The notes: generated by a model not told the origin, from the sequence alone. A stretch of 28,114 bases of DNA from CAZDBA01 sp964503615 (GCA_964503615.1 CAZDBA010000054.1:1-28114); one strand, 5' to 3'; positions 9,301 through 16,745 are shown, counted from the stretch's first letter. A program made the numbers and translations.

Positions 9301-9686
9301 GTACGAACCGGTCGGCTTTCGACGCAGGCAACGTCGACTTTACGATCGCCGGAAACACAGCAACGTTGAACCGAGTCGAATTGCTGGGCGACGCAATCAG
9401 CTTGATCGGTCAAGGCAAACTGGACCTGCGTGGACAGGTTAACATGAATTTTTACAGCGTGATTGGCAGAAACAGAATGCACATTCCGATCATAAGTGAC
9501 TTGGCCAAAGCCAGTAGCCAAAGCATTATGTGGTGGAAAGTCGATGGAAGTTTCTCCGATCCGCAAATCTACACCGAAATTCTGCCAGGACTGAACGAAA
9601 GTATGAGCGACCTGTTCCAAGTGGAAGAACCGGCACCACCACGCTGGGCTCAAGATCCTTTCTCCCCAAGTACGATCGGTAGGTAG
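6315..9686 (+). CDS. Very large AsmA/TamB-like membrane-anchored protein
   Basis: A 1123-residue protein with a basic N-terminal tail, one membrane helix (about 35-52, FAVGLALLAAIGIYAYP) and then an almost entirely beta-strand periplasmic body. The first part (QLNEHLQKIG onward) resembles the AsmA N-terminal domain. The end (about 960-1080, with GEGLFQLRDANIYELPVV and GKLDLRGQVNMNFYSVIG) matches the AsmA-like C-terminal region. AsmA/TamB/YhdP-type proteins are repeating-beta-groove bridges thought to move phospholipids between inner and outer membranes. The start ATG has an AAGG only 2 bases away, so the exact start is uncertain, but any later start would begin to cut into the basic tail. The downstream small ORF, dapF and the DUF374 acyltransferase are all on the same strand, and the last also fits envelope lipid work. 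Confidence 0.85.
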   Translation: MARTAVARVCKEVSIRSAPNKPISPLSEGLRYFRKFAVGLALLAAIGIYAYPKIFQSVNSKLAGAIEKQLNEHLQKIGMAGSVSDAKFVEGKGIQVTGLQLVCDQGNEVFEIENALVHSPAQLPDLLAGNFKPTAVELFDVALHVSRDPDGQWNLERLLPRLSELKPTGAPIPVAIRNSKIRYTDYRTQKPAVYEFKNLQLQIEPTPSQPTRLSVMGSVNLFGNSTCSFSTQPAAEGFSQIEYEFTRFPINRTTLGLLPRGTLPVDLRGVVGLVSGQGSMLLENSTKKTSNIVFNADLQNVAVDHKKMPYIVSECAGPIKIEKGILRGDISGNIGSGENLHGQFYVVGQMLLANPKVWRLDGVCKQLTLDHRLAKPFPKGVKTFFADFDPRGIVDVKFSLSKDKDGFHRSASGDVSGMRFNFVKFPYPVNDAHGTVNLNEEKLTFDITAKEQDQPLHFTGGITGHGQSASALINFWNEGKLPIDKKLATAVAAVEKVAPTLFDFRPSGLFQVAGQARKPASQDYFDLDYDVQLFDCKSRHAYFEYPFSNINGKVRVRNTNVEIQDVRSVNGASSAVCNGNWNPTQGLHLKFDVHNVPLDQQLADALPPDVRYVWDAIRPDGTAHYVNIDLTTPPDSETNIILDGLLADPQDASSSTAAITPLWFPYRIANMDGRIRIGDGKFRMDRVRGRHENTWMTCNSFGDYNARAWNMQLADLRIGAITVDDDLLKAVPESLREALVGLDYRGKASATGTVNMGGNLMTVETLPAENANPLNTMVTATTSNDQINRVSFEQPIEPLANAGQTDPFFEMNWNVRVDVDQAAMNVGLAIDNVFGYATFAGRYDGENVISDGAIAVDSLHVMDIQVTDVRGPLWIENNRVGIGSMSKPNNDPTIRESLVGNVFGGATRLDGQSWLENGEDRFYVQASVSNANLESATGQMSTQLKEIGGFGNLAMRLTGGETRESIRGEGLFQLRDANIYELPVVLGMLKTLKNRRTNRSAFDAGNVDFTIAGNTATLNRVELLGDAISLIGQGKLDLRGQVNMNFYSVIGRNRMHIPIISDLAKASSQSIMWWKVDGSFSDPQIYTEILPGLNESMSDLFQVEEPAPPRWAQDPFSPSTIGR

Positions 9687-9739
9687 GTAAGGTTATCGCG
9701 CTACCCAATCCACGATTCTAGCAAGCCTGAAAAGACAAA

Positions 9740-10072
9740 ATGGATGTAAAACTAAATCCTATCTCAAGCAGCACGGCAGGAATTCCCCTGTCAGTCGAAT
9801 CCTCAATGGCTCAAACCAAACAGTCGGACCTGAACGTAAAACTCAATACATCCGCGATTCAGGATACGCTGGAAACCAGTGACCGCGAAGGAGATGGGCG
9901 ACAACCGGTTGCTTCGGCAAACTCGAATTCAGCCAACGAAAACGGTGGCGAGAATGCCGGGACAAACGTTGCGAAACGAGAACTGGATGATCGTGACGCA
10001 GGATCGAAATCGAGATCTTCGGAGAGAGCGCTACAGCAAGGGCAGGGGAGCTTGATAGATTTACAAGGGTGA
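9740..10072 (+). CDS. Small hydrophilic protein of unknown function
   Basis: A 110-residue frame starting with ATG at 9740 and lying between the AsmA-like gene (53 bases upstream) and dapF (46 bases downstream), on the same strand. The protein is rich in Ser, Asn, Glu, Arg and Lys, low in hydrophobic residues, with no signal peptide or membrane segment, and is probably disordered. The final residues (GSLIDLQG) are the only hydrophobic patch and could be a short binding tail. No family was recognised. Position and spacing support a real gene, but the composition is low-complexity and an overlapping open frame exists on the other strand, so confidence is moderate. Confidence 0.45.
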   Translation: MDVKLNPISSSTAGIPLSVESSMAQTKQSDLNVKLNTSAIQDTLETSDREGDGRQPVASANSNSANENGGENAGTNVAKRELDDRDAGSKSRSSERALQQGQGSLIDLQG

Positions 10073-10118
10073 GACATAACAGAGCTTCTGAAACTCCCTT
10101 CGCAGCGAACCGAACTCA

Positions 10119-10964
10119 ATGAACTTCACAAAAATGCACGGAGCTGGCAACGACTACGTTTACGTTGACTGCTTTAACAATCCCACCCCCGCCAATCCGG
10201 ACCAGCTATCAATTGCAGTTTCCGATCGAAACAAAGGGATCGGATCGGATGGCCTGATTCTGATCTGCCCCACCGAAAGTGATAGCAGTGACGCCGAGAT
10301 GCGGATGTTCAACGCTGATGGCAGTGAAGCCGAAATGTGTGGAAACGGGATTCGCTGTGTGGCAAAACTCCTTTATGACCATGGAATTTGTCAGAAAACT
10401 GAAGGGATGCTAGTAAAGACGGGAGCTGGCATCTTGACATTGGATCTGACGGTGAAAAACGGTAAAGTCAACGGCGTAACGGTCAATATGGGGCAACCTG
10501 TTTTGACTGCTGCCGAAATTCCAACAACCTTTTCATCGTCGCCGGTCGTGAACAAGGAGATCACCGTCGCTGGGCAAACTTTTGAGTGCACTTGTGTCTC
10601 GATGGGTAACCCACATTGCGTGATTTTTGTTCCTAAGGCGACCGACGAACTGGTTTTGGAAATTGGTCCCCAAATCGAGAGCAGCTCTCACTTTCCTGCC
10701 CGAGTTAACGTCGAGTTCGTTGAAGTCGTTTCGCGAACGGAGGTTAAGCAACGGACTTGGGAACGTGGTTCTGGCGAGACATTGGCGTGTGGCACAGGAG
10801 CAAGCGCGGTCTGTGTAGCTGGCGTTTTGACGGGAGTTACTGAACGAGAAATCACCAACCACCTACTCGGCGGAACTTTAACACTACGTTGGGATGAACC
10901 TTCCAACGATGTATTTATGACCGGTCCTGCAACCGAGGTTTACTCGGGTGTTTGGCCAGAATAA
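10119..10964 (+). CDS. dapF: Diaminopimelate epimerase
   Basis: A 281-residue PLP-independent racemase that converts LL- to meso-diaminopimelate for lysine and peptidoglycan synthesis in the cytoplasm. Both catalytic cysteines are present in their signature motifs: Cys74 in MCGNGIRC and Cys224 in ETLACGTGAS. The N-terminal KMHGAGNDYVYVD and the central MGNPHCVIF blocks are also intact. Length is typical. A DAP epimerase is consistent with DAP-type peptidoglycan or lysine synthesis; older views held that planctomycetes lack a peptidoglycan wall. It lies 72 bases before the DUF374 acyltransferase and probably shares its transcript. Confidence 0.96.
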   Translation: MNFTKMHGAGNDYVYVDCFNNPTPANPDQLSIAVSDRNKGIGSDGLILICPTESDSSDAEMRMFNADGSEAEMCGNGIRCVAKLLYDHGICQKTEGMLVKTGAGILTLDLTVKNGKVNGVTVNMGQPVLTAAEIPTTFSSSPVVNKEITVAGQTFECTCVSMGNPHCVIFVPKATDELVLEIGPQIESSSHFPARVNVEFVEVVSRTEVKQRTWERGSGETLACGTGASAVCVAGVLTGVTEREITNHLLGGTLTLRWDEPSNDVFMTGPATEVYSGVWPE

Positions 10965-11036
10965 AACCGGGCAAACAACTTAAAAAAACAATTTCAACCC
11001 AGCGAACAACACCTTTTTATTTAAAAAACGTAGACG

Positions 11037-11843
11037 ATGCCAACCGCCAGCATGGAAGCTGACAAAAAGATTCAGGAGAAAGTGCCTCGCTTACAGCGAT
11101 TGTGCGGAACTGTCTGCGCATGGGCGCTTCCTGCGGCAACTCAGTTTCTAAACTACCGCATCGGCCACTACGATTTAGCCGCTGACCCCGCCCGACCGGA
11201 ATACGATGAACATTGCATCTACGTATTTTGGCACGAGTACATCACGTCCGTACTGCCCAAATGGGGGCGGACGCCGTTGACGTTGCTAGTTAGTCAACAT
11301 CGCGATGCAGAAATCCTTAATCAGATGGCGCTTGGGTTAGGACTAAACATTGTTCGTGGAAGCACGACCCGTGGTGGCTCGCGAGCGATTCGAGAACTCA
11401 AGCGGTACAGCAAGACCTCCAGTATCGTGATTTCTCCTGACGGCCCCAAGGGTCCTCGGCGAGAAATGGCGATGGGCGCGATCTATCTGGCGTCACTGTT
11501 AAAGATGCCAATCGTTCCAGTTGGAATCGGAGTTAGTCGAGCATGGCGACTGAACACTTGGGACAAGTTCACAATCCCCAAACCGATGGCTCGTGTTCGA
11601 GTCATTTTTGGTCCTAAATATTATCTCCCCCCACGGACAAAAAAGAAGCAGTTGGAACAGCACCGACTGTTTACCCAATCGCGTTTGGAGCACATAACCG
11701 AGATCGCAGAGCAATGGGCGGAATCGGGTGACAAACTAGTTGGAGCCAGAAAGTTTCGCCGAGCTAGAAGAAAAGCAAATTTTTACCTGGAACCCAAAAC
11801 ACAACGCCACACAATTCCCTTTTCCAGAAACAAAGCGGCCTAA
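11037..11843 (+). CDS. DUF374 lysophospholipid acyltransferase-family protein
   Basis: A 268-residue protein with the DUF374 pattern. YVFWHEYITSVLP (about 61-73) is followed by the acceptor-site block SQHRDAEILNQMALGLGL (about 85-102), RGSTTRGGSRAIREL (about 105-119) and the hallmark SPDGPKGPRRE (about 132-142). It ends with a hydrophobic patch (LASLLKMPIVPVGIG) and a basic tail. Homologues are related to LpxL/PlsC acyltransferases and are believed to acylate lipid A-like or other envelope lipids at the inner membrane. A second in-frame ATG at 11052 is possible; neither has a good Shine-Dalgarno. The neighbouring AsmA-like gene makes a common role in envelope lipids plausible, as an inference. 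Confidence 0.85.
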   Translation: MPTASMEADKKIQEKVPRLQRLCGTVCAWALPAATQFLNYRIGHYDLAADPARPEYDEHCIYVFWHEYITSVLPKWGRTPLTLLVSQHRDAEILNQMALGLGLNIVRGSTTRGGSRAIRELKRYSKTSSIVISPDGPKGPRREMAMGAIYLASLLKMPIVPVGIGVSRAWRLNTWDKFTIPKPMARVRVIFGPKYYLPPRTKKKQLEQHRLFTQSRLEHITEIAEQWAESGDKLVGARKFRRARRKANFYLEPKTQRHTIPFSRNKAA

Positions 11844-11874
11844 GGTTCTTAGAACCGCTTCCGCCCGATACTCG

Positions 11875-11900
11875 CGACGCAATTTGGTAGCGAGGAAACA
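11875..11900 (+). repeat. Degenerate copy of the GCGTTAGCGAG dispersed repeat
   Basis: CGACGC (11875-11880) and TAGCGAGGAAACA (11888-11900) match the corresponding parts of the copy at 23327-23351. They are separated by seven bases where the 23-kb copy has two. Homology is likely but not certain. Confidence 0.4.
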
Positions 11901-12182
11901 CCATGGTTCGTGTCCTTGCTTCTGCGGGTTACCATTTCAGCCGAATAAGCGTCTAAGGGTAAAAGCCATTAGGCCAAGCGCTTTGCTGCTCGCCCTAGCC
12001 GTTTTTTGACTTGCCATAACGGCATTGACTGGTATGGTAGAGGCTTAATAGGGATTTGTAGCCGCTTGCAGCCTTAACTGCTAAAGAGCATCTGAAGTAC
12101 GACCGCAATTTGACATCGATCATTTTGCCAACAGTTTTTGCTGTATTCTTTTTGTCGGTAACCTTTCCCTGGTTTATTAGCT

Positions 12183-12187
12183 AGGAG
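12183..12187 (+). promoter_or_regulatory. Shine-Dalgarno deciding a GTG start
   Basis: AGGAG lies 6 bases before the GTG at 12194, inside CTAGGAGTATTTTGTG. It is one of the few strong ribosome-binding sites in the window and settles the non-ATG start of the PLP enzyme. Confidence 0.75.
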
Positions 12188-12193
12188 TATTTT

Positions 12194-13438
12194 GTGTCTG
12201 TTACCGACGTGCCCAAACCAACTGAACAAAACGAAACATTCGAATCTAAGATTCAAAAAACGAATCTTGGGTTCTCTACCAGAGCGGTCCATGCCGGTGA
12301 ACAACGGCAAAAGCCGATCGATTCAATTACAGATCCGATCGTTTGCGCCTCGACGTTCACGTTCAAGAAGACTCAAGACATTATTGATTTTATTGAACAG
12401 AGCCAAGCCCGCGGCGAATATGGCCGTTACGGTACACCGGGCGAGCACGTCGTGGAAAAGAAACTTGCTCAACTGGAAGGTGCAGAAGACGCAATCCTTT
12501 ACTCCAGTGGCATGGCAGCCATGGTCGGACTGTTGACTTCCAAGCTCAACGCGGGAGACGAGATCATCTTTTTTGATGAGTGTTATCACCGCAGTCGCCA
12601 ATTCTGCCGCCAGCACATGTCCCGTTTTGGCGTTAAAACGATCGAGGTCAAAACGGGCGACTACGATGCGATGCAAGACGCCATTACTGAGAACACTCGT
12701 TTACTGGTTAGCGAATCGCCGACAAATCCGCATTTGAGCGTGATCGACTTGGAGCGGTTTGCAAAGATTGGACTGGAGAACAATGTTGATACTTTGATCG
12801 ACGCGACCTTGGGCACACCCTTTAATATTCGACCGATCGAACATGGGATCGATTATGTCATGCATTCGGCTACCAAATATCTGGGTGGACACAACGATCT
12901 GCTCGCCGGGGTTGTGATTGGTAGCAAAGAAAAGCTGGAGCCGGTGCGTGAGTTGCGAGGAATTCTCGGCAGCGTCAATTCCGGTCACAATTTTTACTTG
13001 TTAGAGCGAGGCCTGAAGACGTTTGCACTTCGCATGACGCGGCACAATGAAAACGGGATGGCCGTAGCAAAATACCTGGAGTCGCATCCGGCGGTTGAAC
13101 GTGTTTACTATCCCGGTTTAGAGTCTCATCCCAACCACGAGATCGCTTTGCGTACCATGAAAGGATTTGGCGGGCTGGTGACTTTCATCATCAAAAACCC
13201 GGATTGGAAAGCAGCTGCGAAAGTTGTCGATTCCACGAACATCGCGCGAATCGCGCCCAGCCTCGGCGGAGTTGAAACGCTGATTGAACAACCGCTTGTG
13301 ATGAGTTATTACACTCGCACACCCGAAGAACGCGCCGAGTTCGGAATTCCGGACAACATGATTCGTTTGGCCATTGGAATCGAAGATGCCTCAGACATCA
13401 TCGCCGACTTGGAGCAGGCTTTGGCTACTTTGGGTTAA
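12194..13438 (+). CDS. Cys/Met-metabolism PLP-dependent enzyme (cystathionine gamma-synthase/lyase family)
   Basis: A 414-residue fold-type I PLP enzyme. The PLP Schiff-base lysine is Lys228 in HSATKYLGGHNDLLAG. Asp203 in LIDATLGTP holds the pyridine nitrogen (the family usually reads DNT; here DAT). The SSGMAAM (104-110), ESPTNP (174-179) and C-terminal SLGGVETLIEQP motifs are all present. The family includes cystathionine gamma-synthase, cystathionine lyases, methionine gamma-lyase and O-acylhomoserine sulfhydrylase, and sequence alone does not separate these. It starts at GTG with a strong AGGAG site. It ends 20 bases from the convergent H1-like gene with no clear terminator between. Confidence 0.9.
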   Translation: MSVTDVPKPTEQNETFESKIQKTNLGFSTRAVHAGEQRQKPIDSITDPIVCASTFTFKKTQDIIDFIEQSQARGEYGRYGTPGEHVVEKKLAQLEGAEDAILYSSGMAAMVGLLTSKLNAGDEIIFFDECYHRSRQFCRQHMSRFGVKTIEVKTGDYDAMQDAITENTRLLVSESPTNPHLSVIDLERFAKIGLENNVDTLIDATLGTPFNIRPIEHGIDYVMHSATKYLGGHNDLLAGVVIGSKEKLEPVRELRGILGSVNSGHNFYLLERGLKTFALRMTRHNENGMAVAKYLESHPAVERVYYPGLESHPNHEIALRTMKGFGGLVTFIIKNPDWKAAAKVVDSTNIARIAPSLGGVETLIEQPLVMSYYTRTPEERAEFGIPDNMIRLAIGIEDASDIIADLEQALATLG

Positions 13439-13458
13439 CGAAATGCAACCGGCAAACG

Positions 13459-13983
13459 TTAGACCGAGGCTTCCACTTTAGATTCTTTGGCAGCTTCATC
13501 AGCTGATTCGTCTTCGGGAAACAATGGAGTACCCAAGTCAGGGGTGTTTGCTTGTTTCGCTGCAGCAGCTGCGTTTTCGAGATTGATCCCGAGATTGGTC
13601 AACAACGATCCGATCTCTTTATCACGACGATCATCAAGGGTTGCGATCGCGCTTTCTGTTTCGCCTTCTTTTGCCTGCAATTCCAAAAGCTCGACTTTAA
13701 GAGAAGCGATCTTTTTGGTTGTCTGTTCGATCTTTTTTCGTAGTGCGATCAAATCTGAATTTTGGCTTACCCGCTCTTTCTCAAACCCCTTGAGGATGCT
13801 GTCCACACTCTTGGCTGTGGCCGACTTTTTAGCAGTCGACCTCTTGGACGCAGGCTTTTTGGTTGAAGCCTTTTTAGCTACAGATTTTTTAGGCGACGTC
13901 TTCTTGCCTGCTTTGCTTTTTGCGGCGAAAACCGGTTTGCTGGAATCCTTCTTAGTCGCTTTACTTGTTTTCTTTTTTGCCAT
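13459..13983 (-). CDS. Histone H1-like Lys/Ala-rich N-terminus fused to a coiled coil
   Basis: A 174-residue protein in two parts. Residues 1-60 are almost only Lys, Ala, Ser, Thr and Pro, with repeated AKK/TKK units and an SPKK motif (about 30-33) like those in H1 tails that bind the DNA minor groove. Residues about 63-140 form a heptad-rich coiled coil (VDSILKGFEKER, IEQTTKKIASLKVELLELQ). The end is acidic (FPEDESADEAAKES). H1-like tails are common in planctomycetes and chlamydiae, where they are thought to compact the nucleoid. Here the coiled coil suggests a dimer that bridges DNA; this is an inference. There is no clear Shine-Dalgarno. Confidence 0.75.
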   Translation of the reverse strand: MAKKKTSKATKKDSSKPVFAAKSKAGKKTSPKKSVAKKASTKKPASKRSTAKKSATAKSVDSILKGFEKERVSQNSDLIALRKKIEQTTKKIASLKVELLELQAKEGETESAIATLDDRRDKEIGSLLTNLGINLENAAAAAKQANTPDLGTPLFPEDESADEAAKESKVEASV

Positions 13984-14177
13984 AGGAGTTTGCCAAAAGG
14001 CCCTTTGAGGTGTCGATCAGAGTTGTTGCAACGACTAATTGTGGTCGAAAAAAGTGTTTTCGCAAGAAGGCATCTCGTTGCATCGAGAAAATTGACACAC
14101 CCAAGCAAATAGTGGGCAAATGGCGGTTAGTCAACAGCTTTTACACGTTCGGCTTCTACGTTCGGCTTTTGGGCAAA

Positions 14178-14349
14178 CAAGCCGTTCAAGCCGTTCAAGC
14201 CGTTCAAGCCGTTNNNNNNNNNNNNNNNNNNNNNNNNNNNNNNNNNNNNNNNNNNNNNNNNNNNNNNNNNNNNNNNNNNNNNNNNNNNNNNNNNNNNNNN
14301 NNNNNNNNNNNNNCAAGCCGTTCAAGCCGTTCAAGCCGTTCAAGCCGTT
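14178..14349. repeat. 9-bp tandem repeat array (CAAGCCGTT)n interrupted by gap
   Basis: Four exact units of CAAGCCGTT occupy 14178-14213 and four more occupy 14314-14349, on either side of a 100-N gap. The array clearly collapsed during assembly, so its true length is unknown. The unit is a multiple of three and leaves all frames open, which creates spurious ORFs. Just upstream, ACGTTCGGCTT occurs twice (14145-14155 and 14158-14168); its CGGCTT part is complementary to the AAGCCG of the array and could fold against it. The array lies between the H1-like and Cys-rich genes. Confidence 0.9.
14214..14313. other. Assembly gap (100 N) within tandem array
   Basis: Exactly 100 N flanked on both sides by identical CAAGCCGTT units in the same orientation. 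The gap is explained by unresolved tandem repeats. Confidence 0.98.
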
Positions 14350-14373
14350 TTGAATAGATTCACTTTCGGTGTA

Positions 14374-15327
14374 CTACCGAATCACGGGGATAGCCAACTC
14401 AGAGACTCGGACACGCTCTCGCTGGGGCGCATCATTCTTGATTTCGGCAGTTTCAATTAACGACAAGGCAGGATTTGAAATTGGTTGTGCGTCCGGACGC
14501 ACAACCAGTTGTTGCGTCGAGATCTTTCCCGTTCTGTTTTGATGATGAGTAACAGCCCTGTTGCGTTGAATGGGCGTCTCCCTGAAGTCAAGCGGAGCTT
14601 TTGCAATGATCCCTACTTGAGGTTGTTGAGGCTGAGCAACTTGAGCCTGCAAACGATTTACCGTCGAAGGCGAATCTCCCCAGGAACGAATAATCTGGCT
14701 GACCCGAGTTCGGCGTGGTGAACGAGGCGATGAACTGGGTTCGGCCGAATTCATTTGCGAACTGTTCGAAACACTATCTTCGTATTCCAAAGTGGCAATC
14801 CCTTCGGAACCGGCTATCGATTGCGGCGATGTTGCTTCGTCTTTTTGACAACTACAACAACCACAGTTTTGTTTGGCAACGTTGGTTTGACACGAGGAGC
14901 AACTTCCGTCGATCAACCGCTGTTTGATGTCGGCTCGATCACGTTTACAGGAAGCACACGCGCCATTTCTCCAATCAGCGCAATGCTGTGATTTCCAACA
15001 AATGTATGGCGAGTTGCGTTTTGATTCTTCGCGATCACAATTGTAAAACAAACCAAAGTGCCCGGTCTGCATCTTAAAGCGTTTACTGCGTGTTTGCGGA
15101 TCACTGGGCGAGTAGCTGATCGGTCCCGGATAGTCGATACGTGCCTTTTCAATCCCTGACAATAAACTTCTTTGGGCATGCAGGAAATCACCGCTGAGCA
15201 AAGTTACCGTGATTGCAACGAAGATTGAGAGAACGAACCTGCCTGTTTTCAAAGCAACTTCGTTCCTGACAATTAGTTTTTGATCAAACGATCTTTCACT
15301 ATTCGACCTCAATATTTCGTTGCTCAT
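14374..15327 (-). CDS. Secreted or membrane-anchored cysteine-rich protein of unknown function
   Basis: A 317-residue protein. Residues 31-46 are hydrophobic (FVLSIFVAITVTLLSG) and followed by FLHAQ, a likely signal-peptidase site after a long N-region. Eleven cysteines are packed in residues 97-160: one each at 97, 110 and 116, then CASC (124/127), CSSC (143/146) and CGCCSC (155-160). No cysteines occur elsewhere. The rest is rich in Ser, Gln, Arg and Pro and seems disordered. The spaced CxxC pairs suggest zinc or other metal binding, or a disulfide cluster outside the cytoplasm. GAGGGA about 7 bases upstream of the ATG is a good ribosome site. No family was recognised. Confidence 0.7.
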   Translation of the reverse strand: MSNEILRSNSERSFDQKLIVRNEVALKTGRFVLSIFVAITVTLLSGDFLHAQRSLLSGIEKARIDYPGPISYSPSDPQTRSKRFKMQTGHFGLFYNCDREESKRNSPYICWKSQHCADWRNGACASCKRDRADIKQRLIDGSCSSCQTNVAKQNCGCCSCQKDEATSPQSIAGSEGIATLEYEDSVSNSSQMNSAEPSSSPRSPRRTRVSQIIRSWGDSPSTVNRLQAQVAQPQQPQVGIIAKAPLDFRETPIQRNRAVTHHQNRTGKISTQQLVVRPDAQPISNPALSLIETAEIKNDAPQRERVRVSELAIPVIR

Positions 15328-15955
15328 TTCGGCTCCCTCTGCTCAGCTGAGATTTACGGTCGGACATAAAACTGATCGGATCGAATTAATCTGAACTTTC
15401 CAGCTTTCTGGAATCGATGAAAAATCCGGAAATGGCGTATCATCCTGCCGTAATTACCTAAGCAGAACTAAACGCACACTTTAAGACGTTGCTGGTATCC
15501 GTAACAAAAGGCAGAGACGAGGCTTAAGCAATTCAAAGCTGTAAATTTGTAGACGTTGCGCAACGCTCAACGAAGCTGGGCCACTTCCGTATGCGGGAGC
15601 AACTATGATTTTCGCTCCGTCGCTCCGACTTGGACTGCCCCAGATAACTTCCACAGAGAGGCCTCAAAAGTTGCAAAGTTGGATAAATCCGATCTCGCGC
15701 CAGTGAACCCACACGGGTCCTCTACGGTCCAAAACGTTACTTGCGACCAAGAGTACGTCGACAAAAGCGCAACGATAAAAACCAAGGCTTTTAATCCACA
15801 AGGGTGGGGAAAGGCCTCTTTTTGTAAGCTTTGCCGACCTACAATTGTTTGACCGAGCGTACATTTGATTGACCGGCGCTGTTCTCAAAGAATGCGGCGA
15901 ATATCTTCAATATCGACTTTGACGGGGCGAATGTAAGGTAGGAAAGGAAAGAATA
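15328..15955. other. Intergenic region without a recognised gene
   Basis: About 630 bases between the Cys-rich gene (minus) and a small membrane-protein gene (plus). Overlapping short frames on both strands (for example 15556-15852 plus and 15603-15785 minus) show no recognisable domain. The one notable site is a perfect 12-bp palindrome, CGTTGCGCAACG, at 15554-15565. The promoters of both flanking genes should lie here, but no clear -35/-10 pair was found. Confidence 0.5.
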
Positions 15956-16387
15956 ATGAGACACGGAGAAACAAAAGTCGAAAGTACGAAAACTCGAAAT
16001 TTCAAACCAGCCGGTGAAAGCGTTGGTTTGAGCAGTCCTTTTTCTGCACCCACATTTTTGACGATTATGATCGGGCTGTTGGCGTTTGCGTCACCGATCA
16101 TCGCGGCAGAAATCACATCCGAATCAGCCGTTCACTCGGCGGCCAATTTGGCTTGGATGGCAAAATGGTTTCTGGTCCTGCCCATCGTCGTCTTGATCGG
16201 GCTCAGCTTGGTCGTCAACAAACGACAAGGCTGGGGGTGGGTCATCGTTGGATTGATGGTCGTAGTCGTCCTGCTGGTGCTTCAACTGATTTGGTCAGTG
16301 ATCACATCAATGGGTGGCGACCCCGCAGATGATGAGAACTATTTTACGCCAGTTGAGAACTGGACCTCAGACAGCTTCGATGACTAA
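15956..16387 (+). CDS. Small membrane protein of unknown function, about 3 hydrophobic segments
   Basis: A 143-residue protein with a hydrophilic N-terminus and three hydrophobic stretches: about 33-50 (FLTIMIGLLAFASPIIAA, possibly a late signal peptide), about 70-88 (FLVLPIVVLIGLSLVV) and about 95-117 (VIVGLMVVVVLLVLQLIW). It ends in an acidic tail (GDPADDENYF ... SFDD). A purine-rich GGAAAGGAAAGAATA precedes the ATG and supports the start. The next small gene starts 75 bases downstream. No family was recognised. The Ala-x-Ala site at about 49-51 means it could be either a three-helix protein or a cleaved two-helix one. Confidence 0.65.
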   Translation: MRHGETKVESTKTRNFKPAGESVGLSSPFSAPTFLTIMIGLLAFASPIIAAEITSESAVHSAANLAWMAKWFLVLPIVVLIGLSLVVNKRQGWGWVIVGLMVVVVLLVLQLIWSVITSMGGDPADDENYFTPVENWTSDSFDD

Positions 16388-16462
16388 CGTCTATCAACGC
16401 ATTTAATTTCCAATTGGTGTATATAGGTCAGGCTGTGCCTGACAATTGCCCGAAAGTAAACA

Positions 16463-16720
16463 ATGGAGAAAACGTTGAACAACAAAAAGGGTATATCAAA
16501 AACCCAGGCAACAAAGCCTCAAACTGAGAGCCCAAGTAGCATCAGTAGCAACGATAGCGTAAGTGAACCGTTTACTGAGAACGACATTGCGCCGCAGCCG
16601 CCTGTAAAAAAACCGTTGGACAAAAAAGGCAAAAAAAGAACGCCAAAAAATCCGACAGGTATCAAGGCTTGGTTGTTGAATTTCGTTAATCGAAAAATCA
16701 AGCAGTACTCAAAGTTCTAG
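16463..16720 (+). CDS. Small basic Pro/Lys/Ser-rich protein
   Basis: An 85-residue frame with a Ser/Gln/Asn-rich first half and a second half dominated by Lys and Pro (PVKKPLDKKGKKRTPKNP). It ends in an amphipathic segment (IKAWLLNFVNRKIKQYSKF) that could touch membrane or nucleic acid. No domain was recognised. It lies 75 bases after the small membrane protein and 25 bases before a strong rho-independent terminator, so the two small genes probably form one transcript. That context is the main reason to believe it is real. Confidence 0.55.
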   Translation: MEKTLNNKKGISKTQATKPQTESPSSISSNDSVSEPFTENDIAPQPPVKKPLDKKGKKRTPKNPTGIKAWLLNFVNRKIKQYSKF

Positions 16721-16745
16721 AAGACATTTCAAAACACAAAAGAAA

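Larger units (their letters stand above)
11844..12193. other. Intergenic region upstream of the PLP-enzyme gene
   Basis: About 350 bases without a convincing gene. It contains a degenerate member of the AACCCGACGCGTTAGCGAG repeat family near 11875-11900. A consensus-like TTGACA hexamer lies at 12110-12115, but no well-spaced -10 box follows it. An alternative TTGCCA (12011-12016) with TATGGT (12033-12038), spacer 16, is a weak promoter candidate. No SAM riboswitch core was recognised although the downstream gene is in sulfur amino-acid metabolism. Confidence 0.5.

Noticed and set aside
12025..12051. TTGACT ... TAATAG as a promoter for the PLP enzyme gene
   Set aside because: Spacer of 15 and weak -10 match; it is also about 140 bases from the start codon.
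14178..14349. Possible CRISPR array
   Set aside because: Units are 9 bp and directly adjacent with no spacers; there are no cas genes nearby.
14010..14357. Plus-strand frame passing through the tandem array and gap
   Set aside because: Its length comes from the 9-bp repeat, which is open in all frames, and from N codons; there is no protein-like composition before the array.
15556..15852. 98-codon plus-strand frame
   Set aside because: No recognisable domain, starts inside a palindrome, and a competing minus-strand frame of similar quality exists.
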